NCBI RefSeq assembly: GCF_022414535.1
Contig: NZ_JADWYM010000016.1
Location: 1-64,000 of the forward strand
DNA length: 64,000 bases
Reading direction: 5' to 3'
Origin: Streptomyces sp. MUM 2J
GTDB taxonomy: Bacteria > Actinomycetota > Actinomycetes > Streptomycetales > Streptomycetaceae
Program-made: the position numbers and the translations under genes
Part shown: positions 1 through 8,532 of the stretch, piece by piece
How the letters are laid out: every line of letters starts with the position of its first letter
How positions within the stretch are numbered: the stretch's first letter is position 1
The notes under the pieces: generated by a model
Database searches by the model: none
Seen by the model: only the letters and a program-made list of their open reading frames with translations
Told to the model about the DNA's origin: nothing

Positions 1-58
1 CGGGCGGCGCGAAGCGTCGCTCCTCCCTGAGGAGGTTGGCCAGGCTTTCGTTACTCAC
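1..58 (-). CDS. acsA: Acetate--CoA ligase (acetyl-CoA synthetase), N-terminal start only
   Basis: Only the first 19 codons are in the window; the gene runs off the left edge. The GTG start (56-58) is preceded by an AAAGGAGA ribosome binding site. The peptide reads VSNESLANLLREERRFAPP, which I recognise as the conserved amino terminus of streptomycete acetyl-CoA synthetases. The enzyme activates acetate with ATP and CoA through an acetyl-adenylate in the cytoplasm. It lies downstream of, and on the same strand as, the small membrane-protein gene at 264-593. The call rests on recognising a short N-terminal signature, so the family is likely but the rest of the gene cannot be checked here. Confidence 0.75.
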   Translation of the reverse strand, partial: MSNESLANLLREERRFAPP

Positions 59-263
59 GACATCTCCTTTTGGAACGAGGGTGTGTCTTGGACGGGGCGG
101 GCGTGGAAGGCCTCATCGCGCCCCGGTAGCAGTGAGGGGGCGGCCCCGTGCCGTCACGGCCGGGGTGGCGGCGACGAAGACCGGGAACAGGGCGCGGATC
201 AGGGTTCTGCCCGGCGTGGCACCAAGAGCCGCGAGGGCCGGGAGGCCCGACGCGGGCCGCGGT

Positions 264-593
264 TCAGGTGCTCCTGGTGCGCGGGGACTTCCAGGCGACG
301 TCGACGCTCAGCGGGGGCGCGCCGCCCGGCAGCACCGGCGTGCAGGTGGGCCGCGGGCTGGTGGAGGCGCAGGCTGCCCGGCCGAACGGCACGCATCGGG
401 AGTCGGCCGACCTGACCGCCAGCACGTACAGCAGGCTCAGGCTGAGCAGCAGCGCGCACGACAGCAGCACGATGATCACCGTGCTCGGCGGGACCGACCG
501 GCGCGGTGCGAGCGGCGGCGGCGGCGGGGACGGTACGGCCGACGTGGCCCGGGACTGGCGGACCTCGGCCTGCGAGGGCCCATCGGTAGGCAT
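264..593 (-). CDS. Small single-pass membrane protein, function unknown
   Basis: This frame encodes 109 residues from an ATG at 593, with GGAGAG just upstream. The N-terminal 35 residues are polar and proline-rich with a run of prolines. They are followed by a clear hydrophobic segment (about residues 37-58, rich in I, L, V and A) and then a C-terminal stretch with several cysteines that would lie outside the membrane if the N terminus is cytoplasmic. No domain is recognised. It sits about 200 nt upstream of acsA on the same strand. The ribosome binding site and the membrane segment favour a real gene, but Pro/Ala-rich composition in GC-rich DNA can mimic this. Confidence 0.5.
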   Translation of the reverse strand: MPTDGPSQAEVRQSRATSAVPSPPPPPLAPRRSVPPSTVIIVLLSCALLLSLSLLYVLAVRSADSRCVPFGRAACASTSPRPTCTPVLPGGAPPLSVDVAWKSPRTRST

Positions 594-984
594 TTCTCTC
601 CCAACATGGAACTGCGAAGGCTCACTGCGCCCGCCCTCCTGGGCGTGCGGCGGCACCACTCGGCGCTCGACGCGATGCCCGCCGGGGACTCCCCCGTCAC
701 GGGCACACGTCCGCCGGGGCTCCGGCCGCCGCGGGGACACCTCACGTGGCCGTCGACGAGCGAAGTGCGCGCCCTCATCCGAACACCGGCGCACGCGGGC
801 GGGACACCCCGCACCCACCGAAAGATCCACATCGTTCGGTGGGGTGCCGACAGCGCTCGACGTCCCAGGTGAGTACGGTGAATGCGCTGCAGGGCCGACG
901 TCCGAACGGGGCGACCCCCCAACCGGACGGACGGTCGCCATCCGTCCGTCCGGCCCTGCAACGGCAGACCGGAAGAGGAGCGGC
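594..984. other. Intergenic region between the divergent 264-593 gene and the LuxR gene
   Basis: I see no convincing gene in this 391-nt stretch. It must carry the promoters of the two divergent genes. Its only clear structure is the inverted repeat at 923-953 next to the LuxR start. Confidence 0.6.
923..953. promoter_or_regulatory. Perfect 12-bp inverted repeat upstream of the LuxR gene
   Basis: CCGGACGGACGG (923-934) is followed after 7 nt by its exact reverse complement (942-953). The repeat ends 31 nt before the GTG start of the LAL-type regulator. It could be an operator, possibly for autoregulation, or a leader hairpin. Nothing in the sequence separates these options. Confidence 0.55.
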
Positions 985-3774
985 GTGGTACCCACACTTC
1001 TTGGCCGTGCGCGCGAGCGGGACACTCTGTACGAACTACTGGAGCGTCCCGGCGGGGCGAGCGTCCTGCTGCGCGGAGGGTTCGGCAGCGGCAAGTCGGG
1101 ACTCCTCGCGGACCTCGGCGAACGAGCCCGCGCCGCCGGATTCGCCGTGTTCAGCGCGTGCTACGAGCCGGCCGCGAGCCACCGCCCGCAGGCCGCCCCG
1201 TCGCCCGCGGTGTGCTCACTGGTACCAGAGGGTGGCGGGGAACGGGCCGTGGCGTTCGTGCGCTGGCTGGCCTCGGGGGACGCGGCACCGCCCGCGGACG
1301 GCATGCTCAGCGGTGCCCGGTCCGCACCGATGCAACGGGTGCTGGTGCTGGCCGACGACCTGCAGTGGGCCGATGCGGTGTCCCTGCGCGGGCTGCGGAG
1401 CATCGCGCGGGCCGTGGGTGCTCATCCGGTGACGGTCGTCTGCGCGTTGGGACCGGGTGAGTCGGTCGACGAGTCTGCTCTCGGTGCCGTGCTGCGGCTC
1501 CTGGACCACCACGTCCGGCTCTCGCCGCTCGACGAGTCCGCGGTCGCCGACCGGCTGGGCGAGATCCTCGACGCGTCCGAGGACGGACAGACCCTCGCCG
1601 AAGTCCTGCACCCGCTTCTGGCGGCAGCGGCTGGGAACCAGTACCTGATCCGGACGCTGCTGGGCGCCGCGGACCCGCAGCAGCACGGTGGGAACGGACG
1701 GCGGGAGTGTCCCCCGCTCCACACCACACTGACCGGCGCGTTCAAGCCGCTGCTCGCGGACGTCGGCGTGGCGGCTCGGGCGGCGTTGCGCAGGATCGGC
1801 GCCGACGCCGAGCGGGTGGCCGCCGTGCTCGCCTCGCTGGGAAGTGCCCAGCTCCCGGAGGTGATAGCCCATGCCGGTGCGATGGACCGGCACACGGTCG
1901 AGGACGCCCTGCACGCGCTGGCTCAGGCCGAACTCGTCCAGCACGCCGAAGTACGGGCCCAGCTGCATCCGCCCCTGCTCGCCGCGGGCCTCGCCCTGGG
2001 TATCTCGCCCACCTGCCGCAAACGGCATCATGCCCGCGCCGCCGAGCTGTTGCTCGGCTGGGGAGCACCCGCCGAGCAGGTGGCGCCGCACCTGGTCCAC
2101 GGGCCGGCGGGCATGGAGCAGGCCACGGCGATCCTGCGGCGCGCCGCCCAGGCCGCGCTCGACCGCGGAGCACCCGACGAGGCGGTGATCTACCTGCGGC
2201 GCACCCTGAGCGAGGATCTCGACGCGCAGGAGCGCAGTGAGGTTCTGACCCTGATCGGCGCCGCCCGGCTCGACTCCGATGTACCGGCCGCCGTACCGGA
2301 GCTGCGCAGCAGCCTGCGGCTCGGCGCCACACCGCAGGCTCTGGCCCGCTCCGCACGCAGTCTGACCGGCGCGCTGTTCGCCATGGACCGCTACGGCGAG
2401 GCCCTGACGATGCTGGAGGGGACGATCCGGCGGCTTCGTACCGAGGACGCCGCGGCCGCCCTTCGCCTGGAGCTGGACTACCTGCTCGTCAGCCTCGGTG
2501 AGGCGGCGTCGGCGGTGCGGGCGTGGCCGCGGCTGATGGAGTTGCGCCTCCGGGACGCCGATGACGACGCCGGGCGCAGGGCGCTGGCCGCGCTGCTCAG
2601 CTTCCGTGGAGCCGCGCTCGGGCAGGGCGCCGAGGACGTCATCGAGTTGGCCCGTGTCGGTCTGAGCAGGGGCATGGCGCCGGTGGGCGACGAGTCCATC
2701 GTCTACCCCTGTGCGGTGCTGGCACTGGGCGCCGCGGGCAGACCGGACCTGACGTTCGAGTACGCCGACGCGGCCGTGGCGGAGACGCGCGCGAGGGCCT
2801 CCGCGCTGAGCTACGCGCAGGCGCTCAGCACGCGCGCCAACGCCCAGTGCCGGCGCGGGGCGTTCGCGGACGCCCGGACCGATGCGCAGCACGCACTCGC
2901 CGCGTTCCGGGACATAGGTGTCGACCATCGAGAGAGCCACAGTGTCTTCGCGGTCGCGACCCTGGCGGAGGCCTTCGTCCGGCAGGGACAGACGCAGAAG
3001 GCCGAGGCCCTTTTCGGCGAGTGCGACCTGAGCGGTCCGCTCGGCTTTCACACGATCTACGACTACCCACTGCTCGTCAGGGGCTGGGTGCACGCGGCGG
3101 ACAACCGCCTCGAACGGGCGCTGGCGGACTTCCTGCACCTCGGCGAGCGCCTGAACGCACGCGGTATGCCGGGTCCCGGGTTCTACCCGTGGCGGTCGGA
3201 GGCCGCACTGGTGCACCTGCTCCTCGGCGATCGGCAGTCCGCTCTCACGCTGGCGGACGAGGAACTGCGACTGGCGCGGACCTGGGGGGTCGCGGAGATG
3301 ACGGCTGTGGCGCTGCGTGGCCGAGCGCTGGTGGTGGGCCACGAGGAGGGCCTGGAACTGCTCGACGAGGCGGCGCGGCTGCTGGGGGGCGACGCCGCGC
3401 GGTTCCGGTACGCGCAGATCCAGGCGGACCGGGGGACGTTGGCCGTGCGGTACGGCCGGCCGGAGGACGCGCGCGCCGCGCTCCAGGAGGCCGTCAGTGT
3501 CGCCCACGAGTGCGGGGCCCAGCCGATCGCGCAGCAGGCACGGGCCGGGCTGAGGGAGCTCGGCGACCGTCCCCGCACCCCGACGTTCCGGGGACGGGAG
3601 GCGCTGACACCCGCCCAGCGCCAGGTCGCGGAACTCGCCGCACAGGGCATGACCAACACCGAGATCGCCTCCCACCTGTTCGTGGGCCTGCGCACGGTGG
3701 AGATGCACCTGTCGAAGGTCTACGCGAAGCTGGCCGTGAGGGGACGCCACGCTCTTGAGCAGGCTCTGCGCTGA
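985..3774 (+). CDS. LAL-type LuxR-family transcriptional regulator (large ATP-binding)
   Basis: This is a 929-residue regulator of the large ATP-binding LuxR type. The N terminus holds a P-loop (GGFGSGKS, about residue 32) and a Walker B-like VLVLADDLQWADA (about 117-129). The long middle is helical and TPR-like. The C-terminal 60 residues form a LuxR helix-turn-helix (LTPAQRQVAELAAQGMTN followed by RTVEMHLSKVYAKL). I chose the GTG at 985 because AGAGGAG lies just upstream and LLGRARERDTL is the usual start of this family; the frame is open further upstream without a ribosome binding site. Such proteins activate transcription, often of secondary-metabolite or sugar-use genes. No obvious target lies next to it, and the PKS-NRPS cluster begins 12 kb away, so its target is unknown. 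Confidence 0.92.
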   Translation: MVPTLLGRARERDTLYELLERPGGASVLLRGGFGSGKSGLLADLGERARAAGFAVFSACYEPAASHRPQAAPSPAVCSLVPEGGGERAVAFVRWLASGDAAPPADGMLSGARSAPMQRVLVLADDLQWADAVSLRGLRSIARAVGAHPVTVVCALGPGESVDESALGAVLRLLDHHVRLSPLDESAVADRLGEILDASEDGQTLAEVLHPLLAAAAGNQYLIRTLLGAADPQQHGGNGRRECPPLHTTLTGAFKPLLADVGVAARAALRRIGADAERVAAVLASLGSAQLPEVIAHAGAMDRHTVEDALHALAQAELVQHAEVRAQLHPPLLAAGLALGISPTCRKRHHARAAELLLGWGAPAEQVAPHLVHGPAGMEQATAILRRAAQAALDRGAPDEAVIYLRRTLSEDLDAQERSEVLTLIGAARLDSDVPAAVPELRSSLRLGATPQALARSARSLTGALFAMDRYGEALTMLEGTIRRLRTEDAAAALRLELDYLLVSLGEAASAVRAWPRLMELRLRDADDDAGRRALAALLSFRGAALGQGAEDVIELARVGLSRGMAPVGDESIVYPCAVLALGAAGRPDLTFEYADAAVAETRARASALSYAQALSTRANAQCRRGAFADARTDAQHALAAFRDIGVDHRESHSVFAVATLAEAFVRQGQTQKAEALFGECDLSGPLGFHTIYDYPLLVRGWVHAADNRLERALADFLHLGERLNARGMPGPGFYPWRSEAALVHLLLGDRQSALTLADEELRLARTWGVAEMTAVALRGRALVVGHEEGLELLDEAARLLGGDAARFRYAQIQADRGTLAVRYGRPEDARAALQEAVSVAHECGAQPIAQQARAGLRELGDRPRTPTFRGREALTPAQRQVAELAAQGMTNTEIASHLFVGLRTVEMHLSKVYAKLAVRGRHALEQALR

Positions 3775-3812
3775 CTCCCGGGACCAGGCCCCGCGAAGGT
3801 GCGACCGGGAGC

Positions 3813-3835
3813 ACCGAGGGGTGGGCACCCCCGGT
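3813..3835 (+). terminator. Hairpin terminator after the LuxR gene
   Basis: ACCGAGGGGTG and CACCCCCGGT can pair as a 10-bp stem with one bulge and a 2-nt loop, 38 nt after the regulator's stop codon. There is no U-tract, as is common in streptomycetes. Confidence 0.5.
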
Positions 3836-3860
3836 CACACGCCCTTGCGGCAGGTGAGGA

Positions 3861-4256
3861 TCAGCCCCGTCGTGCGGCGGGACGTACGGCACCGTCCCGT
3901 GTTCGCACGGCCTCGTCCCGTCGTGCCGCGTGGCAGGACCCGAGCGCCCGCCCCACGGCCTCGGCCATGGCCTGCTCACCCCGCGTGGTCGGGTGCGCCG
4001 CGTTGGCCGGGACCGCCGGGGCCAGGTTCTCGATCCACCGTTCACCGGCCGGACGGCACATGTCGTGACCGACCGTCGGGGTGCAGGTGTCCACGTACAC
4101 GGCCCCGCCCAGTCCGGCGCGACGGGCGAGCGTGGTGTCGAGCGCCTTGGTCGCGTCCCTGAGGTACCCGAAGTCCCCGGCCGCGAAGGGGGCGGCCGGG
4201 CTGGTGCAGCCCGGCCCGTCGTCGGGGAGGACCGAGGTCGGTGGCGACGGGCCGTT
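3861..4256 (-). pseudogene. SGNH/GDSL-type esterase remnant (C-terminal half only)
   Basis: Read on the minus strand, this open stretch gives a typical C-terminal half of a secreted SGNH esterase/lipase: GDFGYLRDATKALDTTLARR, then AVYVDTCTPTVGHDMCRP, then a catalytic-His block AAHPTTRGEQAMA. An in-frame TGA at 4257-4259 cuts it off on the 5' side. No GDS nucleophile block is visible in any nearby frame, so the first half is missing or scrambled. The only in-frame ATG (4100) would make a 79-residue fragment lacking the active site. I call it a decayed gene. A sequencing error at 4257 would not restore the missing N terminus. Confidence 0.7.
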
Positions 4257-4543
4257 TCACGGCGGCGGGAGAACCGGCGGGCTCAGGGCGAGTGTCCCGG
4301 CGCTGTCGCGGCGCTCGGTCAGGACTTCCGGCGGCACGACGGCCGGCACGCGGGTGGTCGAACACCTGGTGTGAACCTCGCAGATATACGGGGGAAGACG
4401 GTGAGCGGCCTGCACCAGGTCGGACACGGTCAGCAGGGCGATCAGCCCCAGGAACAGCAGGGCCGAGCGGTCGGCGAGCGACCCCGGTCGCTCGCCGTAC
4501 CGGCCCGCGGGGACGGGATACCGCGACCGAGCGGCGGCAGGAC
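4257..4543. other. Non-coding stretch with a membrane-segment-like fragment
   Basis: On the minus strand about 4375-4510 encodes a hydrophobic run (SALLFLGLIALLTVSDLVQA) without a credible start codon or ribosome binding site. It could be the broken end of the neighbouring small gene or of the esterase. No intact gene is seen. Confidence 0.35.
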
Positions 4544-4780
4544 TCAACGCGAGCCCAGCTGTTCGCGCGGCTGCGCGGTCTCCGCCGCCCGTGCCGACGG
4601 TTGTCCCGGGCCCGAATGGGACGAACCGTCGTACACCCAGGACATGGCCACCGTCGCCGACGCCACGCCACAGGGTTCGGAGCACAGATCCCAGTCGCAG
4701 CCACAGACAGTGGCGTCCCAGGGCGGCACCGGGGCTTCCAGTTCGGGGAAGGGCCAGGTGAACGGTCGCGTTCGGGTCAC
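4544..4780 (-). CDS. Small hypothetical protein with a Cys/Trp-rich core
   Basis: This encodes 78 residues from a GTG at 4780 preceded by GGAG at proper spacing. The central part has four cysteines and several tryptophans (FTWPFPEL, then CGCDWDLCSEPCG, then MSWVYDG), a composition not expected from a chance frame in GC-rich DNA. The four cysteines could bind a metal or form disulfides. I do not recognise the family. The C terminus is low in aromatic residues and may be degraded. It lies between the esterase remnant and the response regulator, on the same strand as both. Confidence 0.45.
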   Translation of the reverse strand: MTRTRPFTWPFPELEAPVPPWDATVCGCDWDLCSEPCGVASATVAMSWVYDGSSHSGPGQPSARAAETAQPREQLGSR

Positions 4781-4847
4781 GGGAGTCTCCAGGTGTGAAC
4801 CAGGCCGACGAGTCCGGGACGACCGCACGGACGGCGGCTGTCGGCGG

Positions 4848-4879
4848 CTCGGGCCGTCCGCGTTCGCGGACGGCCCGAG
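4848..4879. terminator. Perfect 15-bp stem hairpin
   Basis: CTCGGGCCGTCCGCG (4848-4862) is followed after two bases by its exact reverse complement (4865-4879). It lies in the 327-nt gap between the response regulator's 3' end and the start of the 4544-4780 gene, and could insulate them from each other. A role as an operator for the small gene, 68 nt downstream, is also possible. Confidence 0.55.
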
Positions 4880-5040
4880 TCAAGCCGCAACGAAAGTGAT
4901 CAGAATCCTTCTGGAGAACCAGTCCTGGCGCGACGAAGGGCACGGAGGTGTCTGCGGCCGGCGGAGGCGCCGAGCGGGACGGGCAGCCGCATCCCTCCCC
5001 CCTCCGTGACCGGCCGGTCGCCTCGGCACTGCGCAGCCCG

Positions 5041-5079
5041 GCCCCTGCCCGGCCGGGCGGGACGGGGCCGGGCAGGGGC
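5041..5079 (-). terminator. Terminator hairpin for the response-regulator gene
   Basis: A 14-bp perfect stem (5041-5054 with 5066-5079) with an 11-nt loop lies 28 nt downstream of the regulator's stop codon on the minus strand. Confidence 0.6.
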
Positions 5080-5107
5080 ACGACCACCGCCGGGTACGAC
5101 GGTGACG

Positions 5108-5767
5108 TCAGGAAGGAACAGCCGGCGGGGTGAGCCCCGCGGTGTGGGCGAGGATCGCGGCCTGGACCCGGTTGGCGCAGCCCAGGAGGCGCAGTATCCG
5201 ACTGACGTGCACCTTGACCTGAGACTCGGACAGCTGCATGCGGGCGCCTATCTCGGCGTTCGAGAGCCCCTGGGCCAGCAGGGCCAGGATCGTGCGCTGC
5301 TCCTGGGGCAGCGGCTTCAGACGCTCCCGGGCGTGGACGGCCTCGTGCGGGACGGTGAACTGTTCCATCAGTGTCCGCGTCATGGACGGGGAGATGATCG
5401 CCTCCCCTCGGGCGACGACCTTGATGGCGTCGATGAGTTCGTGGGGACGGACGTCCTTGAGGAGGAAGCCGTCGACTCCGGCCTTGAGCGCGGAGTACAG
5501 GTACTCGTCCCGGGAGAACGACGTGAGGACGACGACCCGGGGCGGCCGGGGCAGACGCCGTAGGGCCAGGGCGGCCGTGAGCCCGTCCATGGCCGGCATC
5601 TGCACATCGATGAGAACCACGTCGGGCTGGTGGGTGAGCGCAGCGGCGACGGCCTGCTCGCCGTCCGCGACGGCCGCCACCACGGTGATGGTGTCGTCCG
5701 TCTGCAGGATGAGCCGCAGGCTCTCCCGGATCAGCTCCTCGTCGTCCGCGACGACTACCGTGATCAT
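5108..5767 (-). CDS. NarL/FixJ-type response regulator (orphan)
   Basis: This 219-residue protein has a receiver domain (about 1-120) and a LuxR-type DNA-binding domain (about 150-210). The acidic pocket is at D8/D9, the phosphoacceptor at D54 within VVLIDVQMPAMDG, a conserved Thr in VVVLTSFS, and the Lys in FLLKDV. The helix-turn-helix reads LSNAEIGARMQLSESQVKVHVSRIL. No sensor kinase gene is adjacent, so it is an orphan here or its partner lies elsewhere. It should act in the cytoplasm as a phosphorylation-controlled transcription factor. Its target is unknown. Confidence 0.93.
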   Translation of the reverse strand: MITVVVADDEELIRESLRLILQTDDTITVVAAVADGEQAVAAALTHQPDVVLIDVQMPAMDGLTAALALRRLPRPPRVVVLTSFSRDEYLYSALKAGVDGFLLKDVRPHELIDAIKVVARGEAIISPSMTRTLMEQFTVPHEAVHARERLKPLPQEQRTILALLAQGLSNAEIGARMQLSESQVKVHVSRILRLLGCANRVQAAILAHTAGLTPPAVPS

Positions 5768-5972
5768 TGCAGTTCCACCCTACCGGCATGCAGGAGTACC
5801 GCCCACGGGCTCTGGTGCCGTCCGTCGCGGGCGGGCCGAGTGGGAGCGACTGAGCGCCCTGGGGCCGACGAGAGTCAGCGTTCGCACCCTTGCCGAGAAC
5901 GTGACTGGCTGTCAATGTGAGCCGCCGGTGCGGGAACCTCCGCCCCGGGTACGCCCCGCCGCGTCCGCAGTC

Positions 5973-6398
5973 TCAGCCCTCGCGTTCCCCACCGCAGCCT
6001 CCGCTTCCGCGGCGTCGCCCGCAGAGCAGCGAGACAGCGCCCGCGATCAGCACCGCGCACAGGGAAATCCAACCGCCGATGTCCCGCGCCAGGCCCTTTC
6101 CGTGATGATCCCGCTCCGGCTCGCCGGAGCGGGGGGCGGTCATTGCCCGGCCCCCGGCACCAGGGGCTCCGTGCCCGGTGGACCCCGTGCCCAAGGTGTC
6201 GTGGCCCACGGCGACGGCCCCGCCCCTGGCCGGGACCGGGCCGTCGAAGGCAACAGGGCCCGGGCCGGGGTCGGAGCGGCCCGGGGCGACGGCGCACGAG
6301 GGGGTGACGTCGTGCGCCGACGGCCACCGGTCACCACCGGCCCCCGGCACCACGCCCACCAGTACCGTCATGACCACCGCTGCCAGTGTTCTGCACAT
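5973..6398 (-). CDS. Small secreted/anchored protein with signal peptide and C-terminal membrane anchor
   Basis: This encodes 141 residues from an ATG at 6398, with GAGGAGG about 10 nt upstream. The N terminus is a signal peptide (MCRTLAAVVMTVLVGVVPG). The middle is Gly/Pro/Ala-rich and low in complexity. The C terminus has a hydrophobic segment (ISLCAVLIAGAVSLLC) followed by GRRR. This layout fits a surface protein anchored at its C-terminal end. No LPXTG-like sorting signal is seen. Family and function are not recognised. It lies upstream of the response regulator on the same strand, about 200 nt away. Confidence 0.6.
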   Translation of the reverse strand: MCRTLAAVVMTVLVGVVPGAGGDRWPSAHDVTPSCAVAPGRSDPGPGPVAFDGPVPARGGAVAVGHDTLGTGSTGHGAPGAGGRAMTAPRSGEPERDHHGKGLARDIGGWISLCAVLIAGAVSLLCGRRRGSGGCGGEREG

Positions 6399-7217
6399 GA
6401 GCGACGTACCTCCTCAGCGTGGTGCCCGAGTGGGTAAGGAGGTGTCCGGCTCGGTGCGCCTCAGCGCCCCCACCCGGTGAGGTCGTCGAGTCTGTCGTCT
6501 GCCCATCTCGTGGCGGTCCCTTCGGTGTTGCCTTGCGCAGCGCGCCGGCACGTGTGCGGGCGGGTGGTGCCGAGTCAAGGACGAACGCCGGTTACCGGCA
6601 TCGGCCTCAAGGACGATCAGACCAACTCCCCTTCGTCACCGGTGTCAGGTGGCGCGGGCGGGCCTCGGGATCGGCGGGACCCGCCGGGGCCGGGCAACAC
6701 GGTGCCGCACCAGGACACCGGCCGGCGGCAGCCCGCCGGCACACGGGAGGCGTGGAAGTTTCGGCGTCCAGGGACCGCCCGGGCAGATCGAAGGTCGAGC
6801 CCCGAGCGACGGATCCATCGCTTGAACCCGGCCGAGCCTTCCGGCCCTGGCCGCCGCCGTTCACCACACTGCTCCGCCCCATGGCCGATCTTGCAAAACG
6901 GATCGACGTTCCGTATCGTATTCGGAACAAGGTTCCGTTTAAGTCGCGGCGGAAGACCGGCAGGCCAACGGCCGACCGCCGTCGCCATGACCGTCCGCCC
7001 GGCACCTGAACGGCCACGCCTTCGTCACCGCCCGGCGTCGATGTGGCTCCGCACGAGAAGCGCTCTCCATCCGGCCCTGCCCGCGGCGCCGCCGCCCGCC
7101 GGGCCCACCGAAGTCAGGAGCGCACACCCACTGAACGGAAGGCACCTCCATGTCCGAGCCCAAGAGCGACCACATCGGCCGGGTGTCGGCACACGCACCA
7201 GAAGGGAAGCGGTCCCG
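6399..7217. other. 819-nt intergenic region without a convincing gene
   Basis: Open frames on both strands here have no family signature. The segment 6880-6960 is clearly lower in GC than its surroundings and holds a cluster of inverted repeats (6908-6937), so it probably contains the regulated promoter of the downstream hydrolase gene. Confidence 0.5.
6908..6937. promoter_or_regulatory. Clustered inverted repeats, TetR-operator-like
   Basis: GTTCCG (6908-6913), CGGAAC (6923-6928) and GTTCCG (6932-6937) form two overlapping inverted repeats sharing the middle arm. The tighter one is CGGAAC-AAG-GTTCCG (6923-6937). The arrangement, in an AT-richer patch about 280 nt before the hydrolase start, resembles operators of TetR-type repressors. 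No such repressor gene is next to it. Confidence 0.45.
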
Positions 7218-8180
7218 ATGAGCGCGTCCACCGAGAACACGCCCGCCACCGGACTCCCCGCCCCGGTCCTGTCGTACAGTCCGGTGGTGCTGTCCCCACC
7301 AGGACGGCCCGTGGACCTCCAGCTGCGCGTCACCGCACCCGTGAACGGGACCGGCCTGCCCACGATCCTGCTCTCCCACGGCCACGGCCCTTCACACAAC
7401 CTCTCCTCCCTGAACGGCTACGGGCCGCTCGCCAACCTCTGGGCGGCCCTGGGCTTCGTCGTCATCCAGCCCACCCACCTCAGCTCCAGGACCCTGGCCG
7501 GCGAACTGGCCGACCTGCCGGGAGCGCCTTTCTTCTGGCGCTCGCGGGCCGGGGACATGACGTACGTCCTCGACCGGCTAGAGGCGATCGAGAAGACCGT
7601 GCCGCTGCTCGCCGGCCGGATCGACCACGGCTCGGTCGCCGTCGCCGGACACTCGCTCGGCGGCTTCACCGCGAGCCAGTTGCTGGGCGCCCGGATCACC
7701 GATCCGGACACCGGGCAGGAGGCGAACCTCATCGAGCCCCGCATCAGGACGGGCGTGCTGCTCGCCGCACCCGGCAGGGGCGGCGAGGTCCTGACCGGGC
7801 TCATGGCCGAGAAGACCCCGTTCCTCCGGACCATGGACTTCTCCACGATGACCGCGCCCACGCTGGTCGTCGCCGGCGACAACGACGACTCCCGGCACTT
7901 CACCGACATGGGTCCGGCCTGGCACACCGACCCCTACACCCTCGCCCCCGGCCCCATGACCCTGCTCACCCTGTTCGGCGCGGAACACGGACTCGGCGGG
8001 ATCGCCGGATACGACGCCGCCGAGACCACCGACGAGAACCCCAGGCTGGTCGCCGCGCTCGCACACCTCACCGCGGCCTACCTCCGCACCCGGCTCCGCC
8101 CCGGCGACACCGCGTGGCAGGCGGCGTGCGACGCGCTGGCGACCAGCCCCGACCCGGTCGGACGCGTCGAATCCAAGTAG
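7218..8180 (+). CDS. Alpha/beta hydrolase, chlorophyllase/PET-hydrolase-like fold
   Basis: This 320-residue cytoplasmic protein has the nucleophile elbow GHSLGG (about residue 148), an oxyanion-region motif LLSHGHG (about 55-61), a candidate acid in VVAGDNDDSRHF and the catalytic His in FGAEHGLGGI. The order and spacing match the dienelactone/chlorophyllase-type alpha/beta hydrolases. It starts at the ATG 7218 after GGAAGC; the frame is open upstream but without family sequence. The substrate cannot be inferred. The inverted repeats at 6908-6937 may control it. Confidence 0.88.
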   Translation: MSASTENTPATGLPAPVLSYSPVVLSPPGRPVDLQLRVTAPVNGTGLPTILLSHGHGPSHNLSSLNGYGPLANLWAALGFVVIQPTHLSSRTLAGELADLPGAPFFWRSRAGDMTYVLDRLEAIEKTVPLLAGRIDHGSVAVAGHSLGGFTASQLLGARITDPDTGQEANLIEPRIRTGVLLAAPGRGGEVLTGLMAEKTPFLRTMDFSTMTAPTLVVAGDNDDSRHFTDMGPAWHTDPYTLAPGPMTLLTLFGAEHGLGGIAGYDAAETTDENPRLVAALAHLTAAYLRTRLRPGDTAWQAACDALATSPDPVGRVESK

Positions 8181-8532
8181 ACCGTCCACCGGCAACGGCC
8201 GGCCCTGGCCTCGGAGGCGTCCAGGGCGTTGCGGAAGATCACCGCGTTCGCGGGCAGAGCATCGGGCTCACGCCACGTCCACGCCGTCGCCCCCGTCAAG
8301 GCGAACGGTCGCCGGGTGGGGCAGAGGCCGCGACCTTCACGGCCCCGCCCCACCCGGGCCGGCCCCAGCCGCACCCGGCACCCCGGCCGCCCTGCGCGCC
8401 ATCGAAGCCTGGGCGGCCTGCGTCACTCGCGGTCGTCGAGGGTGGCCATGAGTGGCCCTGTACCGAAGCCCGGTTCGCAGCGGGAAGCGCCGGCGCTCCG
8501 CCGCATCGTCCGGCTGCCGGAGCACCGGGGAC
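8181..8532. other. Convergent intergenic region
   Basis: No gene is supported in the 352 nt between the two convergent hydrolase genes. I found no strong terminator stem here. Confidence 0.5.

Noticed and set aside
1216..3828. Long open frame on the minus strand opposite the LuxR regulator
   Set aside because: It mirrors the GC-rich third positions of the plus-strand gene and has no family motifs; the plus frame has P-loop and HTH domains.
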